DNA of 62,000 nt from assembly GCA_009746045.1 (NCBI GenBank), contig RPFO01001075.1:915738-977737 (forward strand). Reading direction: 5' to 3'. Both the position numbers and the translations under genes were made by a program. Below, piece by piece: positions 9,441 to 19,096 of this stretch. Position 1 is the stretch's first letter. Each line of letters starts with the position of its first letter. The notes beneath the pieces were generated by a model. That model made no database searches, was not told the DNA's origin, and saw only the letters and a program-made list of their open reading frames with translations. The DNA is from Mesostigma viride (taxonomy: Eukaryota; Streptophyta; Mesostigmatophyceae; Mesostigmatales; Mesostigmataceae).

Positions 9441-11455
9441 ATTGAATTGAATTGAATTGTAACATAACTCCGTTGGGAGTATATGTAGCACATAGCCCTT
9501 GAGAGGGGGCATATGGCCTATCATACATCCTAAGCTACTTCCTGCAAGGGTGGGGATGTAAAGGACCCTTGCTCTAGGTGCACCAGGGCACTTGCATCCC
9601 CATGATCTTCAAGCTATGCCCAGCGAAGGGGGAGCCTGTCATGGGGGGGAAGATCAGCATAGCTATACAAAAAGGCTAGGGCATGGCGTCTCAGCAGAGA
9701 GTTACTCCCTGCATGGGCACAACATAACTAAATAAAGAGCTCTAGGCATCATCTGGAGTGTGGCACATCATAGGCACACATGTACATGATTAAATAAAGC
9801 GTGTGGCTTAGCTAGCTAGGATAGTGCCTCTAGGAGGCGTACATGTACATGGCCACGGTCTATCTGTTCTACACTACTACTGCTGTATTCCCCTACTAAG
9901 CTGGGGCGTCTGGAGTCGTTGGGGCCGCGGGGGTCGCCTGCCAGGGCTTGTGGCCGACGTAGATGGCCGCCCCCTTCCAGTACACCGGCTGGCCCGCCTT
10001 GGTCTGCCGGAGCTGGAGGTAGGTCGGCCATAGCTCCCGTCGCCGTTGTTGCTGCGCCAGGGTCAAGTCGTCGTCAAGGGTGAAGAGAGTCTTCTCGAGC
10101 CGCTTGCGGCGTCGGAGAAAAGAAATCTTGTCCGCCGGGGTCTTAAAGGTGAGAAGGAGCGGGGGCGGCCCTGCCTTACCCCGCGCGCGGGAAGGCGGTG
10201 GGCGACCAGGTCGATCTCACCAGTAAGGCCCATGCGACTAAGAATTTCTCTCTCAAACGCACGTGCAAGCTTCTCGGAATTCTCACCTTCCTCCATGTCG
10301 AGGTTCTTGACAATGACGTTAAGGCTGCGCTTGGCAAGCTCGGCCTCCTCACGGAGGTCAAGCGTCTGCCGCTGGAGCTGGGCTGCGACGGCGGAGGTGG
10401 TGGAGGTGGTGTGCTGCTTAAGCATGTCCGCCCAGGTCGTGATGGGAGGAGCATCGCCGGCCAGGCCGGCCAGCAGAGGCTGGCTTGGCGGCAATGTCCT
10501 TCACCGCCTGGGCGGTGAGGCCCGCGGTGTTCTGCAGGACCTCGATAGCGATGGCATTATCCTTAAGACGTTGGTCAATGTCGCGGAGCTGGGCGGTGAT
10601 GGAGTCGGTGGAGGCGGAGGGGGGGGGGGTGGAGGCGAGGAGGGTGGCGGTGGCGGTGGGGATGGTGGGGAGCTCAGCAGCCAGCGTGCGACTCACAGCT
10701 GCCACATCTGCAGCTAGGGGCGTCACGTGCTGTGAGATGGTTTCTTGGAGGTGGAGGAGGAAGGTGGATTCGGTCAAGGGGGAGGGGGTCCAGAGGTCCG
10801 TGATACAGCGCTGAAGGATGGAAAAGAGGGCGGCGAGCTGAAGACGGGGGCGAGACCAGCGGGCCAGGTTCTCAGCATGTTGTCGGATTGAAAACCGGCC
10901 GTCAGGTCCAGTGCGGAGGCGGCTATATGGCTTTGAAGGCGCTTGCACAGGTCGAAAAGGGAGGCGTATGACCCATAAAACACGAGCTCCAGTATCTTGA
11001 TGGGTGGCATGTCGAAATAGCTGGGTCTGGCTTCGTCGAAGGTGGAAAATAACCCGTCAACGTCAAAGTCGCGCTCAGACCAGCTCGGTTCGGTTGGGCG
11101 GCTGCGTTTTGGCTCAGGCGAGGCTGAGGGCGAGGCAGGAAGCCCGGGAGGGTGCTGGACGACCACCAGTGCGCGACTAGTGTCATCATTGCCTGCCGGA
11201 CCTGAGGGCGAAGCTGCAGCCGGAGCTGCAGACGTATTTTCATTGCCGAGCGCAGCCGTCAGGCTGCGTTGCGTCGATAAGCGTTTGCTCATCGTATATT
11301 GCGTAATAGCTGCGGAAAATTATATCAGCATGTGCGTCGTAGAAAGACGCGTCGATTGTGATATTCACGGCTAAATTCGGTGCTCAAACGTGAAAGTTAT
11401 GAGCTCCGCCGTCAGCCATGGCTACCTCGTGGCTCGTGGCTCGTGGCATGATCAA
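9441..11455 (-). mobile_element. ORF1-only non-LTR element (e1) with LINE-like tail
   Basis: Read on the minus strand: a leader from 11455 to 11293 almost identical to the PLE leader (16820-16993), a broken ORF1 (11292-9896), about 400 bp of 3' UTR, and a 3' end with 'tactcccaacggagttatg' followed by (CAATT)n. No endonuclease or RT follows ORF1. The shared terminal hairpin suggests it was mobilised in trans by the RT-coding LINEs here, like 'half-L1' elements of other genomes (inference). Confidence 0.6.
9896..11292 (-). pseudogene. ORF1 protein of a non-LTR element (L1 ORF1-like RNA-binding protein), frameshifted
   Basis: The predicted product begins 'MSKRLSTQRSLTAALGNE' and carries a Ser/Pro/Ala-rich region, an Ala-rich middle, then a segment resembling the RRM and C-terminal domain of L1 ORF1 (transposase_22 type): 'KRSLNVIVKNLDMEEGEN', 'EIDLVAHRLP', and near the end 'ELWPTYLQLRQ' and 'GQPVYWKGAAIYVGHKPW' before a stop at 9896. 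In L1 this protein coats element RNA and acts as a nucleic-acid chaperone. At least three frame changes (around 10870, 10460 and 10150) break the reading frame, so it is a pseudogene. The first 340 or so residues align with the N-terminus of the PLE ORF at 12918-16820. A second C-terminal fragment lies at 12039-12330. Confidence 0.65.
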
Positions 11456-11456
11456 G

Positions 11457-11520
11457 GAATATGCATATACATGATCTCCCAACGGAGGCATGTTATAATT
11501 TAATTTAATTTAATTTTTTA
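11457..11520 (+). repeat. Non-LTR 3' terminus with (AATTT)n tail
   Basis: It contains 'aaggaatatgc', the hairpin core 'tctcccaacggagg', 'catgttataattt' and then repeats of AATTT. It matches the last 60 bp of the LINE 3' UTRs at 34430 and 31869-31940. Confidence 0.7.
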
Positions 11521-11802
11521 ATATCCCGGAGAAGGGGCATATGGCTTTTAATACATTCTGGGCTACTTCCTGCAAGAGTGGAATGTAAGCAACACTTGCT
11601 CTAGGTGCCTCAAGGGCACCGGCACCACCATGCTGTCTCGGGTTCAACCCAACGAAGGGGATCCCGGAACGGGGGAGGAAGATCATCATGGCTATACAAG
11701 GGCTAGGGCATGGCTTCTCAACAGAGAGCATCTCTCTGCATAGGCATAACATGGCGAAATTCTGAAGGCAACATCCATGGGGGCCATTATGGGCGCACAT
11801 GC

Positions 11803-11985
11803 CCTAGGGCAGCGTGAGGCTGTCTAGATAGATGTTGTAGTTAGAATGCTGTTAGATAGATGTCGTAGGTAGCTGATGTAGATAGATTAGACCGGTAGGA
11901 CTGTTTGCACCCATCCATCCATCCATCGGGGTTAATGCTCCGTGACTCCCCAACGGGAGCACGAGTCTAATTAATTAATTAATTA
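11803..11985 (+). mobile_element. 183-bp LINE 3'-end insertion with 14-bp target-site duplication
   Basis: The 14-mer atgggcgcacatgc occurs at 11789-11802 and 11986-11999. The insert contains 'gactccccaacgggagcac', the same type of hairpin core as other LINE ends here, and ends in (AATT)n. It is heavily 5'-truncated with no coding sequence. Confidence 0.75.
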
Positions 11986-12038
11986 ATGGGCGCACATGCG
12001 CGTGGGCCACATGCTAGGCTAAGTCGGACTAATCTACA

Positions 12039-12330
12039 CTACTGGTATGGATGATCCCTAGTCTGAGGTGGCAGGAGGGGCCTGTGCCAGGGCTTGTGGT
12101 CAACGTGGATGACCGCCCCCCTCCAGTATACCGGCTTCCCCCTTGCGCTCTGCCGGAGCTGAAGGTAGGTCGGCCATAGCTCGCGTCGCCGCTGTTGCTG
12201 GGCCAGGGTCAAGTCGTCGTCCAGCGTGAAGCGAGTCCTCGAGAGCTTCTTGCAGCATTTAAGGAACGCCAGCTTGTCCGCCATGTACTTAAAGGTGAGG
12301 AGCACGGGCCGGGTGCCGGGCCAGCCTTCC
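12039..12330 (-). pseudogene. ORF1 C-terminal fragment (e2)
   Basis: It encodes 'LLTFKYMADKLAFLKCCKKL', 'TRFTLDDDLTLAQQQRRREL' and 'WPTYLQLRQ' before a stop at 12039. The LDDDLT-x-R pattern resembles the end of the L1 ORF1 RRM and the start of its C-terminal domain. It overlaps in homology with the 3' part of the e1 ORF1 but is less frameshifted. The N-terminal two thirds are missing. Confidence 0.6.
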
Positions 12331-12917
12331 CCCGCGCGCGGGGGAGGCGGACAGCCGACATCAAAGAGACAACCAGCGCAGGCCAGAAATCGGGAGAATC
12401 CGGACCATGGTAGCTCGAGCCTGCCGTTATCTTTTCCGCGTTTTCGAGTCGTTCAGGATGATGAAGATGAATGGTGATGGAAATGTGTATCCTTGTGCAT
12501 TGAAATTATGGCTGGCTTACGTGTGGAGCGACTAGATGACCTAGACGGTGGGGCCGGAAACAGCATGCTTGATCAGGGCGTGTGTTTCTAGCCTAACTGG
12601 CCGGGAGTGTCTAGTGGTGAGCACCATTGCTGCGATCGCTCTCCCACCATTTACGAGGAAATACCCGCAAATGGAAAACCACTGAAAAGGTCTAGCTAGT
12701 CAGTCATCACGTTAGCCATGCCATGATTCCAAACGTCCAAGAACTGCACACGGTGCAAAGGCAAAAAGCCGGAGGACAGCACTTTCAAATGTGCGGCGGG
12801 AACCAAAAGCCCGCGGATGCCAGAAAACATCGTGTTGCGGCAGCGACGCGACGATGTGGACAACGAATCCAGTGCCAAGCTCGGAACGGCCGCAAAGGAG
12901 ATCTGGCATCACAGGGT

Positions 12918-15900
12918 TCAGATGTGCGGAGATACTATGCGATCCAGCCGGTCCACGACCTGTTTGTAGAGCTTGTGCCAAGGGGCAGCACCGAACAGAT
13001 GTGGGTGACGTTGCAAAAAACATCGGACTTGACGGAGCATAATGGCTCGGTCATAGTCTTTGACCAATAAACGCTGCAAGAGTTCAACAAGAGTCGTGAT
13101 GAAATCAACACGATAAGAACAAAGACGGGAAAAACGATGTAACTGAGAAAGAACAACACCATATTTTGCTGTGTGGGAAAGGAGACTGTGAATATCGGGG
13201 TAACGAATAAAAGGAATTTGCTGGTATTTAGGATCCTTGCGCTTATCATAGACAGCCGTACGCCAGCCCTTCTTGTTATGGGTAATGTTAAGATCGAGGT
13301 AATTGCAATGAGTATCCTCCGACGTGAGCTTTAATGTGAGGGACGCTTGCGGGTAGATGCCAGGCAGACCAGCGGTGATATACAAATGGGTTGCGAAATC
13401 AGGGTTGTCGAAAGCGATGACATCATCAATGTATCGACATGTATGGATAAAACGCCTGATGAGAACATCATCGTTTGAGGCAATGAGATTCTCCATGAAT
13501 GCAAGCTCATAAGTGTATAGATAGAGGTTTGCAAGGAGCCCGGCACAGTTAGTGCCCATAGGGATGCCGATAGCTTGTTGGTATACATTGCCCGCAAAAC
13601 AGATGAAGGTGTTATCAACAAGATAAGAGATCCAATGGACAAGGTCAGCCTTCGTGATAATATAATTATAACCATCCCGCACGATAGCACCTGCCGCGAT
13701 CCCTGAGAGCCACGTTGCCGTGGGCTTGGTCTGAGAAACACGCACGTGCAGGTGGTTGCGCCCGTGAGGCCTACGTGCATACAGACGAGTAAGGAGGCTA
13801 TCTAAACGAGCTTTCAAATCGTGCAAATCTAGTGTGGTATATAGAGTGGTGAAATCATAGGTGGCTATGGGCATAGGTATACGTTTCTCTGCTGCTGTCT
13901 TAGAACGGCTAAGGGCGGCAAGGCGTAGGCGTACTTGGGCTGAGTCTATGACGATCCAACTACCAGCGCATTCATACCCGGCATTCGACAGCACCTCCAC
14001 CCATAATGCATTGGCTTCGGGGAGAAGAGCATTCAAAGCATGGCAGATGAGTTTCGAGAGAGGCATCAGTGGGGCTGAATGCGACGCAGCAATGGTGCGC
14101 AAAGCAACAGGAGTTTTGTGCAGCTTAAGAGTGAGATACAGATATGGGAACGTAGTGGTGGTGGCGCGTCGCTGCCGCTTAAGGAATGCCCGAGCAAAAA
14201 TGTTTTGGCTGTGCAGAAAAGCCCGATGAGCAGCAGTGATACTGGCGGTGGACTGTGCACGCTGAACATAGGTAGGGCTGGACGCCAACTCGTGTTGCAA
14301 AGTAGCAAGGTAGTGCTTCTTGCATATGAAAGCAAAGTTGTTGGCACTCTTGTCAACACACGTGATGATAAAGTCCTGCTTGAAGTGGTCAAGAAGTGCT
14401 TTATCTGTGGTGTTGAGCCAGGTGGTGCGGTGGACCTGCTGGAGACGGTAATCAAGCCTGGTGAGACGTGCATTGCATTCGTGAATGACGGCGCGAAACC
14501 ACGGTTCCATGGCAAGGGGAGCAAGCTGTAGGTCCGTGCTCATGGCATTGCAGAATTTGCGCAGTGATGTGGAGAGCAGTGCATTCACCTCTTTGGCACA
14601 CGTGCGCTGGACCCACGGCCGAAACTTGGTGCCTTTGGCAAAAAGGTCTACAAGCGTGTGGCTCGGCAGGATGCTGAGGTCAGCGGTCATGACGTGCTGT
14701 GAGGTGGGATCAAGGTACTTGAAATACCGTTGTTGTTGGCAGGGGCAGGGCCCTGCCAAGATGGTGGCCAGCTCGGTGGGCGTTGTATCGCGGCTGACCT
14801 TCCCGTTGCTGAAAACCATTTGTCCCAAGGTGGGAGAGTAATGCCAGGCGGCAATGGGAGTGCCGAAAGTGTTGCGCACCACGAGCGGCATCGCAGCCTG
14901 CACTTGCGGCAAATGCAGAATGTGTGGCAAACACAGCTCATCCATCGCAGCATGAATGAAAGGTGAGATCAGCAAACGGCGCGGACGCAGTGCATCTGCA
15001 TTCCCATTGACACGGTGCCGAATGATACGTGAGAGAAGGCCTCGCAGACTAGTGGCATGGGAGCGGGGGACTTGCAGATCAGCTGGGGAGCACGACCCGA
15101 CGGCAATGTGTAAGCTGGTAAGCTTCTTCAAGCTGCAGGCTTCGAGATAGGATGCATGAAAGTTGCCGCGTTGCATAAGCCGAGACATGTGACGTAAGCA
15201 GCGGAGACTGGTGGAGTAAAGGGAAGGATCGGTGGACACATGTGTGGAAGGTGGAGGGGCCGGGGTGACGCTGGGGGGATAGGGGCGATATGGGTGGAGA
15301 TTGTGCTTCAGACGCCAGGCACGGATGAACATAAGAGGGCGGGGACGGAGGGGAGGCGGGCGGCGGCGAGACCGAGCTTTGAAACTCTTGCCTTCAATGC
15401 AAAAACCGTGGGGCAGAAATGCATGTAACATTCGTTTCCAAAACGTTTCCCGATGCCCTGCGGCTTTGCGAAAAGCGGCGCCGGTAAAGGTGCCGGGGAC
15501 ATGTTCCAAGGGGACGACTCGCCAATCCCACCACCCGTATTGGGCCATGGCGCCATGTAGGGGGGTGTCGTCGTTGGCGGCAGGGCGGCCAATATGAAGG
15601 CGGCGTGCCGCTCGGACATGTTCCTGAAAACGCGTCCAGGCATCCCGTTGCGTCTGGCCAACGTAGATACGCTGAGGGTACCTGCGGTTGTAAATGGCAT
15701 AAATGACGCGATGGGTGCTTACGGGGTGTGGGCGAGTGGAGTTGGTAAGCGACAAATGCGTGCGCTGTAAAGCAACCGACATGTTCAGCTCACCAGTGAG
15801 TAGCATGGGGGCAAAAATGGCGCGCTTAAATGCCTCAAGAAGGCTCGTGGAGTTTTCGCCTGCCGGCTGGTCGAAGTGCTTGACGATGACATTGTGGCTG

Positions 15901-16820
15901 CGCCGGGCGATGTCGGCTTCCTCGCGAAGGTCGAGGGCTTGTTGCTTGAGTTGTGCCGAGATGGTGGAGGTGGTGGAGGTGGTGTGCTGCTTAAGCAAGT
16001 CCGCCCAGGTGGAGGGAGTATCGCCGGCCGGGCCAGCAGGCGCCAGCTGGGCGGCGATGTCCTTCACCACCTGGGCGGTGAGGCCGGCGGTGTCATGCAA
16101 GCTCTCAAGGGCGGTGGCGGTGGCTTGAAGGCGGTGGTCGAGGTCGAGGAGCTGGGCTTTGATGTCGGCAGTGGAGGCGGAAATGGCAGTGGAGGTGGCG
16201 GTGAGGTGAGGAAGTTCAGCAGCCAGCGGGCCACCCATTGCTGCGACGTCAGCAGCAAGGGGGGTCACGTGCTGCTGAAAGGCTTCCATGAGGATGGAAC
16301 GGAGGGTGGGGGCGGAGATGGATGGAGCCCAGATCTCGCCGTCAGAGCGCTGGAGAAGGGAGTTGAGGATGGCGTGCTGGAGTTGGGGGCGGGGGCACCC
16401 GAACAGCGTGCTGATGTTGTGCCAGCGGCGGCCGTCCGGGAGGAGGAGGCGATTGTTGTCGTGGAGATGGAGGCACAGGTCGTAAAGCGAGGCGTAGTCC
16501 CCGTAGAGGATGCAGTGTAGAGCATCGGCCGGAGACATGTTGGTCCAGTCGTGATCATCGACCTGGAAAGGTTGGAGCCGACAGCGCGGTTCCGAGGGGC
16601 GTGAAGACCCTCCTGTTTTGTCGGCGGAGCGGGCGCGTTTAGGGTCAGGCGATGCCGATGGCGAGTCATTGAGCCCGGGAGGTTGCTGGGCGACCACCAG
16701 TGCACGACTAGTGTCACCGCTGCCTGCCGGAGCTGGCAAAGCTGCAGCCGCAGCTGCCGCATTTTCATGGGCGAGCGCATCCGCCAAACTGCGTTGCGTC
16801 GAGGCGCGTTTATTCGCCAT
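12918..16820 (-). CDS. PLE polyprotein: ORF1-like N-terminus, GIY-YIG endonuclease, reverse transcriptase
   Basis: One intact ORF of 1300 residues. Residues 1-300 are Ala/Ser/Pro-rich with predicted helices. About 304-350 ('SHNVIVKHFDQPAGEN') look like the first half of an L1 ORF1-type RRM. About 371-475 form a GIY-YIG nuclease: 'VIYAIYN', 'IYVGQT', Arg and His in 'RFQEHV', and the expected Glu in 'GHRETFW' (about 455). RT follows, with 'TLKLHKTP' (about 897), 'YDFTTLYTTL' (about 987, first catalytic Asp), 'GIPMGTNCAG' (about 1083), 'CRYIDDVIAF' (about 1128, catalytic DD) and 'YLDLNI' (about 1171), then a thumb to 1300. These RT motifs are those of Penelope-like elements, which are related to telomerase. 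The N-terminal placement of GIY-YIG matches the Chlamys/Naiad group rather than canonical PLEs. The protein should nick target DNA and copy element RNA. The start was chosen at the first Met, conserved with the e1 ORF1 (M-x-K-R-x-STQRSL). All catalytic residues appear present. Confidence 0.88.
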   Translation of the reverse strand: MANKRASTQRSLADALAHENAAAAAAALPAPAGSGDTSRALVVAQQPPGLNDSPSASPDPKRARSADKTGGSSRPSEPRCRLQPFQVDDHDWTNMSPADALHCILYGDYASLYDLCLHLHDNNRLLLPDGRRWHNISTLFGCPRPQLQHAILNSLLQRSDGEIWAPSISAPTLRSILMEAFQQHVTPLAADVAAMGGPLAAELPHLTATSTAISASTADIKAQLLDLDHRLQATATALESLHDTAGLTAQVVKDIAAQLAPAGPAGDTPSTWADLLKQHTTSTTSTISAQLKQQALDLREEADIARRSHNVIVKHFDQPAGENSTSLLEAFKRAIFAPMLLTGELNMSVALQRTHLSLTNSTRPHPVSTHRVIYAIYNRRYPQRIYVGQTQRDAWTRFQEHVRAARRLHIGRPAANDDTPLHGAMAQYGWWDWRVVPLEHVPGTFTGAAFRKAAGHRETFWKRMLHAFLPHGFCIEGKSFKARSRRRPPPLRPRPLMFIRAWRLKHNLHPYRPYPPSVTPAPPPSTHVSTDPSLYSTSLRCLRHMSRLMQRGNFHASYLEACSLKKLTSLHIAVGSCSPADLQVPRSHATSLRGLLSRIIRHRVNGNADALRPRRLLISPFIHAAMDELCLPHILHLPQVQAAMPLVVRNTFGTPIAAWHYSPTLGQMVFSNGKVSRDTTPTELATILAGPCPCQQQRYFKYLDPTSQHVMTADLSILPSHTLVDLFAKGTKFRPWVQRTCAKEVNALLSTSLRKFCNAMSTDLQLAPLAMEPWFRAVIHECNARLTRLDYRLQQVHRTTWLNTTDKALLDHFKQDFIITCVDKSANNFAFICKKHYLATLQHELASSPTYVQRAQSTASITAAHRAFLHSQNIFARAFLKRQRRATTTTFPYLYLTLKLHKTPVALRTIAASHSAPLMPLSKLICHALNALLPEANALWVEVLSNAGYECAGSWIVIDSAQVRLRLAALSRSKTAAEKRIPMPIATYDFTTLYTTLDLHDLKARLDSLLTRLYARRPHGRNHLHVRVSQTKPTATWLSGIAAGAIVRDGYNYIITKADLVHWISYLVDNTFICFAGNVYQQAIGIPMGTNCAGLLANLYLYTYELAFMENLIASNDDVLIRRFIHTCRYIDDVIAFDNPDFATHLYITAGLPGIYPQASLTLKLTSEDTHCNYLDLNITHNKKGWRTAVYDKRKDPKYQQIPFIRYPDIHSLLSHTAKYGVVLSQLHRFSRLCSYRVDFITTLVELLQRLLVKDYDRAIMLRQVRCFLQRHPHLFGAAPWHKLYKQVVDRLDRIVSPHI

Positions 16821-16993
16821 ATATTGCGTTTTAGATTCGGAAAATTATATCAGCATGTGCGTCTTAGAAAGACGAAGCGATAGTGATATTCACGGCTAAA
16901 TTCGGTGCTCAAACGTGAAAGTTATGAGCTCCGCCGTCAGCCATGGCTACCTCGTGGCTCGTGGCTAGGTGGAGCAGCATTGTGCCTGCATGT
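16821..16993 (-). promoter_or_regulatory. PLE 5' leader shared with the ORF1-only element
   Basis: About 160 bp match 11293-11455 with only a few differences, including 'gaaaattatatcagcatgtg' and 'aaattcggtgctcaaacgtg'. It lies immediately upstream of both start codons, so it probably holds the promoter or 5' UTR signals. I looked for a hammerhead ribozyme core here and did not find one. Confidence 0.5.
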
Positions 16994-17212
16994 TGACGCG
17001 ACGATGTGGACAACGTGAATCCAGTGCCAAGCTCGGAACGGCCGCAAAGGAGATCTGGCATCACAGGGTCCAGATGTGCGGAGATACTAAGCGATCCAGC
17101 CGGTCCACAACCTGTTTGTAGAGCTTGTGCCAAGGGGCAGCATCGAACAGATGTGGGTGACGGTGCAAAAAACACCGGACTTTACGGAGCATAGTGTCTC
17201 GGTCATAGTCTT
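16994..17212 (-). repeat. Partial upstream PLE copy (pseudo-LTR-like)
   Basis: Homologous to 12844-13061: the last 50 or so codons of the ORF, the stop region and adjoining 3' sequence. It is 5'-truncated at 17212 and lies in the same orientation as the full element, giving flanking direct repeats. Confidence 0.75.
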
Positions 17213-19096
17213 CATACCGCTTATAAGTTGCTTGCATGCATGAGAAACAGAGCCGGCCAGAACTTTGTACACCACTGACCTTTTCAATTGAGAATGTTAT
17301 GGAGTTTTACGATTTAATAGAGCATACTGAAACAGGACATCTGCTAAGACTGAAATGAAAGAATCTATCCACTAAACTATTTAATTAAGCGCACATGCCT
17401 TCCAGATGGCACCAAGCATGCACGATGTATCCATTTAGACTCACTAACAACCTACTAGCCTAATGAAGAATTTTGCAGCCCCAGAGGGCCCTTGAGTAAA
17501 AATGAAAACACAACCTGCCAGTATTTTAGCAAACAGCTGGTCAGGCAGCCAGTAAAACCTCTCGGTGGTTGTTCTGCTGCCAACTCCCTACACATCTGGC
17601 TGGGGCATGGTGTTATGCCACCATGAGAACCTTGCAGGAAGCAGCGATATTATAAATAAACGCCAGCAACATCAAAATTCCTTTCAAAATGAGAGGCACT
17701 GGCTGCAATCCCCTGGGGACCGCTTCACAGCTCCTGCAGAGAACCTTGACACACTCGAGAATATTCATGTTAGAAACGGGCAGGCAACCGCCACGCACAC
17801 GCACGCATGAGCCACGTTTCGCTTCAGTAGGATCCTCTGGTGACCGTCGCCAGCAGTGCGGCCGCAATAGGTGGCAGACGGATGCCAGGACACTTGGAAA
17901 ACTGGCGATGGGCATCCGCCACCCGTTGCAGTACCCTTTCCTTGACCCACCATGAACACAACCAAACAAACAAGAGCACAGACAGGGTAGGCACGAGCTG
18001 CATGTGGCATGGATTACTCCGGGCAGCCCGCATGCCCATGCCTGTACGTCTTCACATTCTGTCCTCCGCCGCCTCCTGCCCGGACCCCCCTGAAGTTGCC
18101 AAAACACACACACACTGAACAGGCGTATGCCCCCATGGCCACCCACGACTCGTGTAGTGCCGCATGTGGGGATGGGTGGCTCCCACCCCACCAGCCACGC
18201 GGTTATGAGTGTTCGCTGCGCAGATCACGGTTTCTCCTGCCCTGCGCCCAAGACCCACGCGGCATGTCCACCGCCTACTGCATCGTACAAGGCATCGCCA
18301 TGGCCATGGCCAGCGTGCCCACAAGCGCACAGCCCCAATGGAGGCAACTGCTGAGGCACCCCCAGGCCGCACCATCCATGCCTCATGCAGAGGGCTGAGT
18401 GCATCCCCCCGGCATAAAGCAGGGACCGGCGGGGCACATGCTTGCTTGGGCATGCTTCCACCACGTGCGGGAGAGTGGCCTACACCGGGTCATCCCTGTG
18501 ACTGCCGCCCCAGCCACGCCAGGCAGAGAGCCCCCCAGGTGTGTCTATCACGATGCCGCAGCCCATGCTCCATGGAGTGCCCCGCCACCTGCCGCCACGC
18601 AAGACAGATATGGTGTGGGCTATGTATCGCGTGACATAGCCCACACACGCGCTTTTTCTTTTTTTAACAGGTGGCCCCGCATATGCTGGCCACACATTCC
18701 CCTAACGACCACGCAATGGCCACAATGGTTCTGCCACGACTTGGCATCGGGCCAGCAAGCGTGGTACCAGCCACGCTCCCTCGTTAATGCAAGCAATGCA
18801 GGCAACCAGACACGTGGGCGGCACACAGGGCCCACACTGGCCTGCAACCTTTGGCGCCCGGTGCACGTGCTGCAGCCTAGCCCATGGATGCCACCGAGGA
18901 GGTGCCCATACCGTGTGCTGGGCAAAGTGCATGGCAGCATGGCCGCATGGCAGCCACGATCGCACAGGGCCAACCCCCATGCCCCACGTGCCACCAGATG
19001 GCTCCTGTATCGCATGGCCATGACCATGGGTGGGGGCATGCCCTTCCACTCGCTCTCCAACTTGCTCTGCCATCCCACCCACCCGCAAGGGCCCCC
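17213..19096. other. No gene recognised; probable LARP1 downstream region
   Basis: Open frames here lack recognisable domains. From about 17900 the DNA is rich in CATGG/CCATG words. The LARP1 3' UTR must begin at 19096 and extend leftward for an unknown distance. A short inverted repeat around 'gtatcgcgtgacatag' near 18630 was noted without interpretation. Confidence 0.4.

Larger units (their letters stand above)
11521..12361 (-). mobile_element. 5'-truncated ORF1-only element (e2)
   Basis: Minus-strand relative of e1. It retains the ORF1 C-terminus, a stop at 12039 and a 3' UTR (11521-12000) homologous to 9490-9890, with shared blocks such as 'ggctagggcatggc' and 'ctacttcctgcaag'. The UTR is interrupted by a LINE 3'-end insertion (11803-11985). 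Its right edge is the PLE 3' terminus at 12362. Confidence 0.6.
12362..17212 (-). mobile_element. Penelope-like retroelement with N-terminal GIY-YIG (Chlamys/Naiad-type architecture) and upstream partial tandem copy
   Basis: On the minus strand: a partial copy of the 3' coding end and adjoining sequence (17212-16994), a leader (16993-16821), one 1300-codon ORF (16820-12918), and about 555 bp of 3' UTR ending at 12362 with the family terminus 'tggttgtctctttg'. The partial copy upstream duplicates 12844-13061 with few changes, as in the head-to-tail arrangement (pseudo-LTR) typical of PLEs. The single long ORF without frameshift suggests a young insertion. No target duplication could be fixed because both edges abut other repeats. 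Confidence 0.8.

Noticed and set aside
16821-17212. Hammerhead ribozyme expected in some PLEs
   Set aside because: I found no CUGANGA...GAAA core in the right order on either strand of the leader or the partial copy; a covariance-model search could overturn this.
17613-18634. Several overlapping open frames of 130-190 codons on both strands
   Set aside because: Mutually overlapping, Cys/Arg/His-rich, no domain or splice logic; typical of non-coding GC-rich DNA.
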